NCBI GenBank assembly: GCA_947311845.1
Contig: CAMZMU010000107.1
Span: 14,119,042 to 14,183,041 of the forward strand
Length of the DNA stretch: 64,000 nucleotides
Source of the DNA: Poa pratensis
Lineage: Eukaryota > Streptophyta > Magnoliopsida > Poales > Poaceae
Direction: 5' to 3'
Shown here: piece by piece, positions 21,580 to 33,200 of the stretch
How the letters are laid out: each line of letters begins with the position of its first letter
How positions within the stretch are numbered: position 1 is the first letter of the stretch
Translations under genes and position numbers: made by a program
Notes under the pieces: model-generated
Databases searched by the model: none
What the model was told of the DNA's origin: nothing
The model's input: the letters and a program-made list of their open reading frames with translations, nothing else

Positions 21580-21890
21580 AACAGCACACGTTGCCTCTAA
21601 CTAGTGATAGCGTTTCAAACAAGGACGCGTTGCTAGTAAAGTGTCAAACAAGGACGCGTTGCTAGTAAAGGTTTACTGGCAGCATGCCATGCCGGGGCAC
21701 TAGTTGCTACTACTTTGTGCCTATCCGAGGGGCTCGGTGAAACGTAGTGGCAACGTGCCCCTTTGGGGAACGCTGCCAGTGTACAGGTAGCAGTAGCGTG
21801 CCACGGAGGCTACACGTTGCCACTAGTCCCGCAAGGTGGCCCCCGGGATTGGCAGCGTGCGCCTTGGTTGCACCTGGCACGTTAGTGATC
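21580..21890. repeat. Array of short direct and inverted motifs, possibly CACTA subterminal repeats
   Basis: A perfect 29-bp tandem pair (tcaaacaaggacgcgttgct.., about 21613-21669) is followed by repeated cacgttgcca / tggcaacgtg words in both orientations (about 21585, 21750, 21813). Such dense inverted short repeats are typical of CACTA (En/Spm) subterminal regions. Neither CACTA ends nor a TSD could be fixed, so the class is uncertain. Confidence 0.4.
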
Positions 21891-21899
21891 AAGAGTTAG

Positions 21900-23199
21900 G
21901 TCGCGCACCCCTTCGTAGTGATCAAGAGTCAGGTCGACGGGGCTATAAATACTCAAGCTTATCATGCACCTAGAAGATTAGGAGTGAACAAGGTGGCTCA
22001 CTACTATGGCGGAGCTTCTCGAAGAGACAAACGGGGGACACTGACTAGTGCCCTGGAGGCCTGTCTACAAGCCAACTCAGTATGAGGGGCTAGGTTTGCA
22101 CAACCTCAAATGGTTGAATGATGATTTCCGAATGTGGTGGTGATGGATGGAATCTGTGGGGCCGCTGTGGGCGTGGTCAGGATTACAATTCAAGCTCTTG
22201 TCTGAGGTGAAAGAATAAAAACCGCGATTCGAATCACAGGTTGAAAAGAGTGTCACGTGTGTTTCATTATAGATCGATGGTTGGATGGGCAGAGCCCGGG
22301 CTGTTCAGCTCGCCATCTCTCCTCGATTTCGTGATAAGAAAAGGTGCTACGAAAAGGACACTCACTAACATTACTGGGATGTCTGATATCGGAGTGGGCT
22401 TAACAGTGCATGCCAATACATAGTTCATGGAGCTACACCACAAAATTCAGACGGCACCCCTTTCAGGTGAAAAAGATGTAGCAAAAGGGGTAGGCTACAC
22501 TACCGCAAACCAAAGTTTTCTACCGCATCAGTCAGGAAATTGATACAGTTATCGATGAGATGGTTTGTGACTTTTGCACACCCCCAAGTAGACTAGATGA
22601 GATGTTCGTATTCCTCTATTTTGTAAGGCAAGAGAAATGGAAGAGAAAATATCGTTTTGGGCCGACCACACAACACATTACGCCCATTGTGAAATATTGG
22701 CGCCCCACTTGGATTGTATCCGGCCCATTTGACGGTAAATTGCCCTTTTGTCTGGCCGAAGGAACCGCGAAAGTTTCGCTTCACATGCTAGTACTAGTAC
22801 TGTTTTTTTTTTTTTTTGTCAGCAATGCAATTCACCGAAATCGAGCAACTACTCGAGGATCATTAACTGACTCCGAAAAATCACAACAGAGGAGAAAATG
22901 GCTCGTTCTCTGACGCAATCGTAATTCTTTCTCGTCTTCCGTCCCTGTACATTTGTTTATCTCCCCGAGGCGACAAGTGTGATCGATGTTGCGGAGATGA
23001 ACCCAAAACATGGCGACAATCCCGTCGTCGACCTTCCATTTAAGTCCCCGCCACGTTCGTCCATTTGATCATTTCCTGCCTCCGCTTTCCTTCCTTCCCA
23101 GCTTACTTACTTGCCTCCCGATCACAAGAACCCTCCTCGCCACGACGCCGCGCGCACATCGCACCTAGGCAACCCGTTGCTCGCCGACGTGATCGACCG
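21900..23199 (+). other. Intergenic sequence and 5' flank of the DUF1645 gene
   Basis: No ORF with recognisable domains. There is a poly-T run at about 22803-22818. From about 22920 the sequence becomes CT/GC-rich, consistent with the promoter and leader of the downstream gene, but no sure TATA box was placed. Confidence 0.3.
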
Positions 23200-24459
23200 A
23201 TGGAGATCGCCACGGCGCCGTCCTCGCCGCCGCAGGAATTCCGCTTCGACGGCGCGCTCCTCGATGACGCCTACCACGCGGACTCGTCGCCCAGCAGGAA
23301 CCCCTTCGCGTTCGGCTCCGCCGAAGACGTCAACCCGTTCCTGTCCACGGCGCTGACGGCGCCGTCCTCGCCAAACCCCTTCGGCCTCCTCCCGCCCGAC
23401 GGCGCGGCAGGCGGCGATCCCTTCGACCTCTTCCAGCACTTCGCCAGCGCGCCCGCCAGCCCGGCGCGCGCCGCCGCCATATACGCGCAGTTCTCCTCCG
23501 TCCACGATGATGGAGCCGATCGCGACAATGGCGATGAGGACGATCAGGACGACGACGGCTTCCAGCCCCGGGCGTCCTACTCGACGCGCACGGTCCCCTC
23601 CTCCGTGCCGTTCGACTGGGAGGAGAGGCCAGGAAAGCCGAAGCACGCGTATGTCGCTAGCGCGATGGCCACCGGCGGGGACGGCGAAGACGCGGACTTC
23701 GACTTCGGCGTCCTCCTTGACCGGAGCGCGCAGAAAGCGCCGGAGCTGACGACGGCCGACGAGCTCTTCGACGAAGGCAAGATCCGGCCCCTTAAGCCGC
23801 CGCCACGTCTGCTCGACAGCAGCAGCGTCGGATCGTCGCCACGTTCGGCGAGGTCCGCGATGTGGTCCCCACGGCTACGGGGCATGGGCGGGCCCGGTCC
23901 CGATTTCGATCCATTCGCCACCGCCATGGCGAACGCCTCCAAGGCGCCTGCGCTATCCCCTCTCGGCGCCGGCGCCAAGGTCGCAGCCATTGACGCCGGG
24001 ACAGACACCGTGCCCATGAACCCCGAGTCCGTCGCGTCGCCGCGCTCCGTCCCTCCGCCGACCGCGACGAGCAATGGCGGCGGGAGGAAGAAATGGCGGC
24101 TCACCGACCTGCTCCTGTTCCGGAGACTGTCGGCCAAAGGCCGCGCCACCGCTAGCGGCAACATCAGCAGGGAGCCGGTGTTCAAGTACGCACCGGTGCA
24201 ACACCTAGGCACGCCGATCAAGAAGACGGAACCTGTGGCCGCCAATGGGGACGCGTCGGCGGCAGGGAAGCAGAAGAAGCAGAGCAAGCACGCCGCGACG
24301 GCGGGGGCAGGGAGCGGCGGAGGCAGCGGGATGTCGGCGGCGCGGCTGATGGGGTGTGTCCGGCTGAACCCCGGCCTGCACCGGCTGGCCAAGGGCCTCA
24401 ACGTCCCCACCACGTCGCAGTTCGGCCGCCGCAACGCCGGGTCGGCCATGCACGGGTAG
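23200..24459 (+). CDS. DUF1645 family protein
   Basis: 419 aa from the ATG at 23200 (MEIATAPSSP). The frame is open upstream to 23065, but that part is Arg/Pro-rich leader-like sequence. Seen: repeated NPF motifs near the N terminus, an acidic stretch (GDEDDQDDDG), the motif VPFDWEERPGKPK, and a basic C-terminal block KWRLTDLLLFRRLSAKGRA followed by VFKYAPV and a Ser/Gly-rich tail. The WEERPGKPK and basic LLLFR blocks are the signatures of plant DUF1645 proteins, the family that includes rice OsSGL, reported to affect grain length and stress tolerance. There is no catalytic domain and a regulatory role is inferred. It is intact, single-exon and very GC-rich. There is some chance it belongs to the related DUF688 group instead. 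Confidence 0.75.
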   Translation: MEIATAPSSPPQEFRFDGALLDDAYHADSSPSRNPFAFGSAEDVNPFLSTALTAPSSPNPFGLLPPDGAAGGDPFDLFQHFASAPASPARAAAIYAQFSSVHDDGADRDNGDEDDQDDDGFQPRASYSTRTVPSSVPFDWEERPGKPKHAYVASAMATGGDGEDADFDFGVLLDRSAQKAPELTTADELFDEGKIRPLKPPPRLLDSSSVGSSPRSARSAMWSPRLRGMGGPGPDFDPFATAMANASKAPALSPLGAGAKVAAIDAGTDTVPMNPESVASPRSVPPPTATSNGGGRKKWRLTDLLLFRRLSAKGRATASGNISREPVFKYAPVQHLGTPIKKTEPVAANGDASAAGKQKKQSKHAATAGAGSGGGSGMSAARLMGCVRLNPGLHRLAKGLNVPTTSQFGRRNAGSAMHG

Positions 24460-26090
24460 ATCGACTGAGAGTCCGCGTCCATTATCGATCGATCGCTGCC
24501 CTTGCAAAAGAACGATAGTACATTTTTTCCTCCCCATCACTTGATTGTTTTTTCTTCACATTCGATTAAAAACACTGTACAACACGATTCAGGAAGAGAT
24601 CCATTTACTTTGAGATCCATTTTCTTCTTGATATCGAAAAATGCACAAGCCATGTCGTACGACGAAGCTGGTAGTGCTGGTCATGTCGTGGTCGTGTGCT
24701 GCTAAGGTACCGCTAGATTCGCAGGATTCGCTTGACGAAACTGAATTCGGTGATGGCCGCCCCGTTCTCCGGTCAAAGACAACGTGAGGAGGATGCCTGC
24801 CGGCGAGTCCAAGCAACTAGCCATGCCATGCACGAACAGGTGTTCCCCCTGAGGGCCTGACGTACAGGCCGGACATTCCCCCGACGACGTGCGCTGCATC
24901 TTCTGACGGAAGGAAGAAGATAATGAAAAGTTTCAGATCAGGGTGCACGACGTCGTGGGTGTCGGGCGGGGCGTGTCCGAGATGGGAGGGGTCGTCGCCG
25001 CCCGATCGATCGTTCTCGCGGCCAAGTGTTTTTCAACGGCCTGGGGTCTCGCCGTCGTTGTCCTGCCGCCGACCAAAACGGTGCTTGCTGCTGCATTTGG
25101 ATTTTGTCTGATTGTTGTTTTGCCTCGTCGCAGGTTTACATTGTCTTACCGACAGGCTTCGTTTGAAGAATTTTTTTGTCACCAACAGGCTTCGCCCTTA
25201 TTATTGTGTGCTTGGGTTTCGACGGTCTCGTCCGAGCAGGTCTGTACTTGGGCTTCACTTTCAGCCCCAACCACATGCTGAGAGTTTGGGAAAACAGCTG
25301 TTGTTCTCTCTCCCTCAAAAAAAAAGTGAAAACAATTGTTGTAACTTTGGTAAAAGTATTCTTATCAAGCTTTCAGTTTCCCTAAAAATTACCGTAATCG
25401 ACGAGTATATTTCTAGTGTTGTGTATCTTCTCTTACTTTCCTAGTTGTGCTAAGACATGCGAGTGATACAAAGTTTCTGCCAGACAATTAATATGTGTTT
25501 TTTAAGTCAACCATTTTTGTTCATTATGATGAAAATTAATTTGCAATTTTGGAAATAGAGAATTTAAATGAGACCCCTTTTACTCGCTTATTCTATCTGG
25601 ACTTTTGTTTCATCTAGGAACGAAATCTGGACTTGTGCTAAGTGAGCCTGGATTTCATATCATTTAGTGAGCATCTTGTATTTCATTAGAGAGGTTATAT
25701 AGTATTTACATAAGGGCCAATCTACCCAAATTTTAGGTGGTAATATAAGTTGAAGGCGCAAATGCTTAACATAAGAGATTTCCCACCACATCATAACCAA
25801 GCTCTTAAAACTCGCCACTTCTCAAAATCTACAAGATAGATATTTTTTCACCCTCAACCTTATAGGGAAAGAGTTTTATGCAAACTTCTTCTGTATTATC
25901 ACGGCCATGTTGTATCCTCGTAAGATAATGCACACTAGATAAGGATGCAACATATGCTACATTATCAACACAATAGGGGCGTAATCATAACCATATACAT
26001 ATAAAATGATAGCAACAGAATCCCAAACCCCTACTTTAAATTGTAAAATATCTATCCTTGTTGATCAAAGGCCAAAGATCTATGAGTAAC
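24460..26090. other. Intergenic sequence
   Basis: 3' flank of the DUF1645 gene, then AT-rich sequence without a supported gene. Open frames near 24923-25444 have no recognisable content. Confidence 0.3.
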
Positions 26091-26094
26091 CACC

Positions 26095-26390
26095 TCAAGT
26101 TTGACTAGGCAATTAGATAACCAACTCTATTGCATTGTGTTTGACTCTCCTTTGTACAAATAGTTTACATTTAGGATGCAAGTTCAAAATATTATTGTGT
26201 CTTCTAATTTTTTTCACACAAAAGAGCCCCCCCCCCCCCCCCCCCCACCCCAACCACGTCAAGTTTGAGTAGGCAATTAGATAATCAACTCTATTGCATT
26301 GTCTTCGACTCTCCTTTGTAAAAATATTTTACATTTAGGATGCAAGTCAAAATATTATGGTGTCTTCTAATTTTTTCACACAAAAGAGCA
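26095..26390. repeat. Direct repeat of about 132 bp separated by a poly-C tract
   Basis: Copies at 26095-26226 and 26259-26390 both run from tcaagtttga through gcaattagataa to cacacaaaagag, with several substitutions. Between them is a run of about 20 C at 26227-26246. Confidence 0.8.
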
Positions 26391-26692
26391 CTTATTGAAC
26401 TTTTGGATTTCAAAAAATACCAGAAGATATACCAAAGATAGATGGTGATTGATAGATCAATTAATTCTCATATGTTCAAGTACGAGTACCACAAGGCCCA
26501 CCTAACATAAAGCTTGTAAATGATGGATATTTTTTTATTGTGGGACGGTTCGATCCTCAACTATTTCTCATGATACCTTACAAAAATTTCTGAGGGCATC
26601 TATTACTGCCTCAGGTATAGGTGGGCAATGCAACAAGTAGGCTACATATGCATTAACTTATCAAAGGCCTGAGCAGTACTATAGGAATCTAA

Positions 26693-27134
26693 GAGAGTCT
26701 CCAACCGGGGTTGCTAAATCCTCCCCAAAGGCCCGGACGGACAGCCTGGACAGTGCCCGGACGGAAAATGAGCTAAAATAGCTACCCAACCGAGGTGAGC
26801 AAATCCTCCCCAAACGTCCGGGCTGTCTGGCAGTTGCCAAACTCACCACATATGTGGGGAGGGTTTGGGGGCGACCAGACACGCCCGGACAGCCCGCCAC
26901 ATAGGACACGGACCACATTGGACCACTTTATCTACTTCTTTTCTCCTTCTTTTTCCTTTCTCTCTCCATCCCCACCAATCACATGCAAGTTACCGGACAA
27001 TTTGGGATGATTTTAGGGTACATGGTTGGAGGAGGCCACTTTTGAGGGCTGTCCGGTCAGTGTCCGCAGACACGTCCGGACGTGTCCGCGGACATTTTGG
27101 GGGCCAATTTTGGCCATTCCGGTTGGCGATGCTC
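26693..27134. mobile_element. MITE, 442 bp, TAA target duplication (PIF/Harbinger-like)
   Basis: Terminal inverted repeats GAGAGTCTCCAACCGG (left) and GAGCATCGCCAACCGG (complement of the right end) are flanked by TAA (26690-26692 and 27135-27137). The interior is GC-rich with cccggacgg words and has no coding capacity. A second copy in the opposite orientation lies at 48805 onward. The 3-bp TAA duplication points to PIF/Harbinger, but no transposase is present to prove it. Confidence 0.75.
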
Positions 27135-27158
27135 TAATACTAAATATTTCCATGTGAT

Positions 27159-27560
27159 AGTTATTATAGAAAAGTCTAGAGATATCCTATTTGAAGGATG
27201 ACGAGATTCAAATGCGGGTAGGATCATTCCTTCTATCGATTTGATAGAAGTTCAGTTTTATTTTGATGTCTATGTTTTTCATTTTCGATGAATGAGCATG
27301 AGGTAATTAATCTTTACTTTATTTTTATATTTAAATAATATCAATTAATATAATGTATGATAAGAAATTACTAAATGTACTTAAAACAAATTAGCAATTC
27401 ACAAGATGGAGAACATCAATGTAGTTATTATAAGAAAGTCTAGATATATATATATATATATATCCTATATGGAGGAGACATGATTAAAATCAAGGACGGG
27501 ATCCTCCCTTCAGTTGCTTTGATAGAAATTCACTTTTCTTATTCAAAATTTCAATGAATG
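27159..27560. repeat. Diverged direct repeats with a TA microsatellite
   Basis: A block of about 130 bp beginning agttattata.aaagtctaga recurs at about 27159 and 27423. Both copies continue to tttgatagaa.ttca and ..atgaatga. The second copy has an expanded (ta)n tract at about 27443-27462. Confidence 0.6.
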
Positions 27561-27599
27561 AACCTCTAGTAATGCTTCTATCTCTATTCTATGTCGCAA

Positions 27600-29017
27600 G
27601 CGCCAATTAAATATACAAAGAAGTACCAATCAACAAATGAAAATATACCGGGGTGCGGGTTGCTGCTACTACGTTTGGATTTTTTTTCTCATTGGAGCAT
27701 GTTTTGTCGCATAGCATATTAGCAAGTAAACCGTGGCATTGCTACCGACAGACCATACACATTCCGTAACTTTTTTTTCCTTTACAATGATCTGATTTTA
27801 ATAATTAAGCAAAGACGACACATCATGTCTAAGAAACCGATGAAAAAGCGAATTTCAAGGAACATTGATAAGTTCTAAAAATCAAAGCACTCTCAAGTTG
27901 CCATCTCTAGCTCCACCAGTTATCTCTCAATGTCCTTTCATGAATTGAGTACAGAATATGTACAAGAACATACATGAATAAGCTTGACTAACCTCGGAGA
28001 TTTTAAATACACATATGAGCCTCCATCCCAAAAGGTGATAATCTTACAACGTTGAGCGCACCGCGACCAAGGCACTTCCCTCACAAAACATGTTTTGAAC
28101 CGTTCCTTCATCAACAAACCACCAAAAGAGCATGATGATCTGAGAAAACAGGAGAAACCAAACCACCACCGGGTCCACGATATGTGTCATGACTCGTGAC
28201 TCGTGAAGGACACATCAAGATATGGACTATTATTCCACACAACGATGACTCCCCCATCAAGATGTCGCGGCTAAGGATACACAAAACTGACACAAAAGGA
28301 GCAAAACTACACATCATGTATAGATCCAGGGTTCCCCCGCCACCGAGCGGCCAAAGGTGCTGAAAGATGAGGGAAACCGGCATATCAAACCATGACTTAG
28401 ATCATCAGGAATACACAAGATACATTGAGGTGTTTGAATTTTCCATGATCAACGTACCCAACGTCATCTCACGTAAACCACACATTTCTTGGTTGAATTT
28501 TGTATATGCCTCGCAACTTTTGGTCGGAACAAACGAGTAAACATGCATAGTCATGGACAAGAACGAGAAAACATCAATCATAGTCAATGAGTGAGAATCA
28601 AAATCTTGGTCTCAGAGGAACCGAAGATATCCTAAACTTCTAATGTTAGATAAATGGACTAGATAGTGACATGAAAGTTGCAATGCGTCCTAAATTGAGG
28701 TAAATCATAACAAACAGAAAATAAGTTAGCTGCTAATTAGCAAATGTGATAAAGGGAGCATGTTATGTTGCATACTGGTCTCAAGATTATGTGTAAGTAC
28801 TAATATATGTGTCACAATGACTAGCCCAATAATTTATTTTTATTAATTCCTGACGACACAGGCATAACACATTATAGTAACATCATTCTTTAAAAAAAAA
28901 GATGAAAATGGAATCATAGTAGCTAGCCGGCGTTACAGGCAAAACTGCCGCGCTAGCCGGCTTTAACTAGCCCCTGCAGTTCAGCACAATGTACTTTTTC
29001 AGGGCCAACACGCGCAT
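27600..29017. other. Intergenic sequence
   Basis: AT-rich, with short frames on both strands that look like chance. I see no gene or complete repeat. Confidence 0.3.
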
Positions 29018-29033
29018 AATTGACACATCAATT

Positions 29034-29331
29034 GAGAACTTGTCTGTGACAAGATGGTTAGGAGGGTGGTTGTACCCCAACCCACCAGAGTTCAAATCCT
29101 AGATTTGACATTGGTGTTTCTCATTTAGGCGGAATATTCTTTAGTGGGAGGCGACGTTCCCGTCGACAGCGAGGCGCCTGTGGTGATTTCGTCAATCTCA
29201 AGACCCGACCGCCGACTCAGTCTTTCGGAGGTGCTCATAGGTGTAGGGTGTGCGTGCGTGCGTTCATAGGGGTGAGTGTGTGCACGTGTATGTGAGCGTC
29301 TGCGTTGTACTGTGTTTCTCAAAAAAAAAAA
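29034..29331 (+). mobile_element. tRNA-derived SINE with 16-bp TSD
   Basis: Flanked by aattgacacatcaatt (29018-29033 and 29332-29347) and ending in an A-run. An imperfect polymerase III A box (TGGTTAGGAGG) and a good B box (GTTCAAATC) lie in the first 70 bp, which marks the 5' end and the + orientation. The body closes with a gcgtctgcgttgtactgtg phrase before the A-tail. It sits 3' of the O-methyltransferase gene. Confidence 0.85.
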
Positions 29332-29659
29332 AATTGACACATCAATTATTTGCTGCAATCGATCATGCCTAGGGATACAGCTGAGTTATTGCCGTCATCC
29401 CCAAAATAGGCCTGGTCTTGTAGTTGCCAAAGCCCGCATCCATGAATATCTTGCTCCACTGTTTCTCATCACGCTCCTTGCCTGATGTCACCGCCATCAT
29501 GAGCAGATCGAACTTTAGTTGGACGTCGAGCATGTCTTTGGAAGGTGACGACCCAACGACCATGTCCAAGATGATCACTTTGCCCCCAGCAGGGATCGCC
29601 TTCCTGCACTCCGTCAAAATCTTCACGCAGTCCTCGTCGTCCCAGTCATGGAGTATATG

Positions 29660-29745
29660 CTGCAAGACAATGAGCAGTAGCGAGTCAGTCGAAAAGATTT
29701 CCGGAAATCAAGAAAGTAAAACGATATCTTGGATACATTACGTGC
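29660..29745 (-). other. GC-AG intron of the O-methyltransferase
   Basis: 86-bp intron. The donor is CTCAAG|GCACGT and the acceptor TTGCAG|CATATA, joining FLK to HILHDW in frame. Using the nearby GT three bases downstream would break the frame, so a non-canonical GC donor is the best reading. Confidence 0.7.
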
Positions 29746-30024
29746 CTTGAGGAACACAGCATCGGCAGAGGGGACGGATTTCATCATGTCGCCTGCGATG
29801 TAGTCGACGCTGGCACCATCAGCATCAGCCGGGATGGAATTGATGACGTTGGGAAGGTCCAGCACCGAGCACTTGACATGCGGGAAGGCCTTGGCGATGG
29901 CCCTCGCCGCCGTGCCTGTCCCGCCGCCGACGTCGACCAGCGAGCTCACCCCCTCGAAGACGTCTCGCTCGCACAGGAGGAAGTCCATCTCGAACCGGCT
30001 GTGGGACGCCATGCCGGCGTTGAA

Positions 30025-30193
30025 TGTTAGAATTAGTTACGTAATATGTGTTCGATACAAACTTGTACTGGACCTGGAGTCCAACCCCTCTGTATTGCTA
30101 GCACCGCAACGTGCGTGTATAAATAGAAAGCCCCAGGGACTCGGGATTCATCCGAGTAGACCCTAATCAATCTACCTGATCGTATTCTTTACA
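30025..30193 (+). repeat. 5' LTR of the full-length Copia
   Basis: 169 bp, TGTTAGAATT..TTCTTTACA. It contains a TATA-like box (gtataaata, about 30116-30124) that would drive element transcription. Confidence 0.93.
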
Positions 30194-30285
30194 TGGTATC
30201 AGGCCGGCTCTTCCGCCGACGAAACTGATCGCTGCAGCTCCCGAAGCCCATCCCCGCCGCCGCGAGTTCCGATCACCCGAGCACC

Positions 30286-33200
30286 ATGGCCTCCTCGTCC
30301 AGCAGCCCGGTGATCAACCTCGGCGCACCGCTGTCTAACAAGCTGACGCGGAAGAACTATACCCTGTGGCGTGCCCAAGTTCTGCCGCCGATTCGTGGAG
30401 CTCGTCTTGTCGGACTACTTGATGGCTCCGATGCTGCTCCACCAGAGACAATCGAAGCCGCACCAGGCGAGAAAGCTACAGAGAAAGCACCCAAGCGGTG
30501 CCCAATCCTGACTACGATTCATGGATCTCACGAGATCAGATCGTGTTCGGGTATCTCCTCCAATCGATCTCCCCCGAGGTCCAAGCTCATGTCCATCGGC
30601 TTGAGCATGCCGCCGAGTTATGGAAGGCAGTCGAGGAGATGTTCGCCTCCCAAAGCCAAGCCAAGGTCACGAACCTGCGCATTGCTCTGGCGAACACGAA
30701 GAAGAACAACGACTCAATGGAGACGTTCCTCACCAAACTTCAAGGGATCGTCGATGAACTTGCTACAGCAGGGTGCCCCATCTCTGACCGAGAGCACGTC
30801 TCTTTTGTCCTGGCCGGTCTTGGCTCCGGCTATGATGCTCTCGTCGCAGCCCTGGGGGTGGTGACCACTCCCATCTCGCTTAGCTCCCTGTATGCACAGT
30901 TGGATGCATATGATCAGCGTCAACAGATGATACACGGCGCGGCAAGTGCGGAGTTTGAGACCTCTGCCAACGCCGCCTCGCGCCAACGCCCGCCGAACAA
31001 CTACAACAACTTCAACAAGTCACGTGGTGATCACTATGACGGCCGTCGTGATGATCGCAGAAACGACTACCGTGATGATCGCAGAAACGACTACCGTGAT
31101 GATCGCATGCCTCGCCAAGGCCGCGGTGGTGGTCGAGCGCCTCAAGGAGGGGGGCGCGGACGTGGCCGTGGTCGTCGCCGTACCACGCCGTGGGTCGATG
31201 TGACCTGCCAAATCTGCAACAAGGAGGGTCACAGTGCTAAGGATTGCTGGTGGCGGCCCAAGAACGATGATGATGATTCATATGGCGACAAGGAGGCCCG
31301 AGTTGCTTCCTATGGGGTGGACACCAATTGGTACCCCGACACCGGTGCGACGCACCATATCACTAGCGAACTCAATAATCTGACGGTTCGCGACGCGTAC
31401 CAGGGACGTGACAGGGTCAACACAGCTAATGGGCAAGGTATGAATATTTCCCATGTTGGTAATTCAATTGTTCGTCACCCTGTTCAAAATTTCCATCTTC
31501 GCAATATTTTGCATGTCCCCACTGCGTCCAAAAACTTGTTATCTGTTCATCGTTTCACATATGATAATGGCGTTTTCATAGAATTTCATCCCTTCTTCTT
31601 CTTGATTAAGGACCAGGTCACGCAGAAAATAATTCATAGAGGACGTTGTGTTGGCGGGCTTTATCCACTTATTTCGTCGTCATCTTCATCCCAATATCCG
31701 AAGCATGCTTTCTCCGCCACCAAGCCGTCGCAAGAAAAGTGGCATAGTCGTCTTGGACATCCTGCTTTCGCCACTGTTAGGCAAATTATTAGCAAGAATA
31801 GACTTCCTTTTAGTAGAGATTCCCGTTTAGAGTCAATTTGTGATCCCTGTCAGCAGGCTAAAAGTCATCAGCTACCATACCCCATATCCACCAGTGTATC
31901 TACAGCCCCCCTTCAATTGATATTTTCGGATGTATGGGGTCCTGCACCTACTTCTGTTGGTCGCCATGATTATTATGTAAGCTTTATTGATGATTATAGC
32001 AAGTTTACTTGGATATATTTGCTTAAAAAAAATCCGATGTCTTTTCTGCCTTTGTGAACTTTCAAAAACTTGTTGAGCGTAAGCTTGACAAGAAAATACT
32101 TACTGTTCAGTCTGACTGGGGAGGAGAGTATGTCAAGTTGAATACTTTCTTTCAATCACAGGGAATCTCACATCATGTTTCTTGCCCTCACGCCCACCAA
32201 CAAAATGGTTCTGCTGAGAGAAAGCATCGCCATATCGTCGAAGTAGGACTAGCTCTTCTTGCTCATGCTCACATGCCTCTAAAATTCTGGGATGAAGCCT
32301 TTCTTACCGCCACATATCTCATTAACATGCTTCCAAGCAAAGTGATTAAAAATGATACACCTGTTCATCGCCTCTTGGGAACTCGGCCAGATTATTCCTC
32401 TCTTCGCGTGTTTGGCTGTGCATGTTGGCCTAATCTTCGCCCCTATAACAAACATAAACTTGCTTTCCGGTCCAAGCAATGTGTTTTCTTAGGATATAGT
32501 CCTCGCCACAAAGGGGTTAAATGTCTCGAGGTTGCTACGGGTCGTGTTTATATTTCTCGAGATGTTGTATTTGATGAGGCCGTGTTTCCCTTTCAAAAAC
32601 TCCACCCCAATGCGGGTGCTCTTCTCCGAAAAGAAATACTTTTGCTTGATCCATCTCTTCAAAATTTTGTGCAAGGTGATGAACATATTGATGATTTACA
32701 CATGGTAAATACTCATGCTACTAATCCAATTGGTAGACCTGTTTGTGTAGTTCCACAGGTTGATTCCAGCCCTGCCGGTGAAAATTCGGGTCAAAACAGT
32801 GTACAAAACAGCCAAAGTGGCTCAGAAATTCAGTCATCAGAAGAAGACGAAAGTTCAGAACACGAGGATGAATCTTTCCGGGATCGGCGCCCTTGGATCA
32901 GTCGCCGCCCAGTCTCCATGCGCCTGGCTCTGGCGCGTCCGACCGCAGCAGTGCGGCGCGCACGGCCTCACCTGCCTCGACGGGATCCTCTACACCCGCC
33001 CATCCCGCTACCCGCTCCAGCGCCGCGCAGTCCACCATACCGACGGCCACAGGATCTGCTGCGGCCTCGCCACGGTCCCCGTCCGCGCCAGCGTCCCCGA
33101 CAGCGACCAGCGAGTCTGGTGCGCCTGTCAGCCCCGTGCGGACCGGATCTTCTGTGCCATCCGCACCTGTTGCTCCTGCTGCGGGTCAACCTTCCCGTGC

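Noticed and set aside
22498..22530. CACTA-like start (cactaccgcaaacc)
   Set aside because: No matching inverted end or 3-bp TSD found, so five bases are not enough.
23122..24482. Minus-strand frames of 174 and 301 codons over the DUF1645 gene
   Set aside because: Antisense shadows in very GC-rich sequence. The plus-strand protein has the family motifs.
29034..29110. Possible tRNA gene from A and B boxes
   Set aside because: Cannot form a cloverleaf with an anticodon arm, and TSDs plus an A-tail show it is a SINE. The same applies to 40793-40950.
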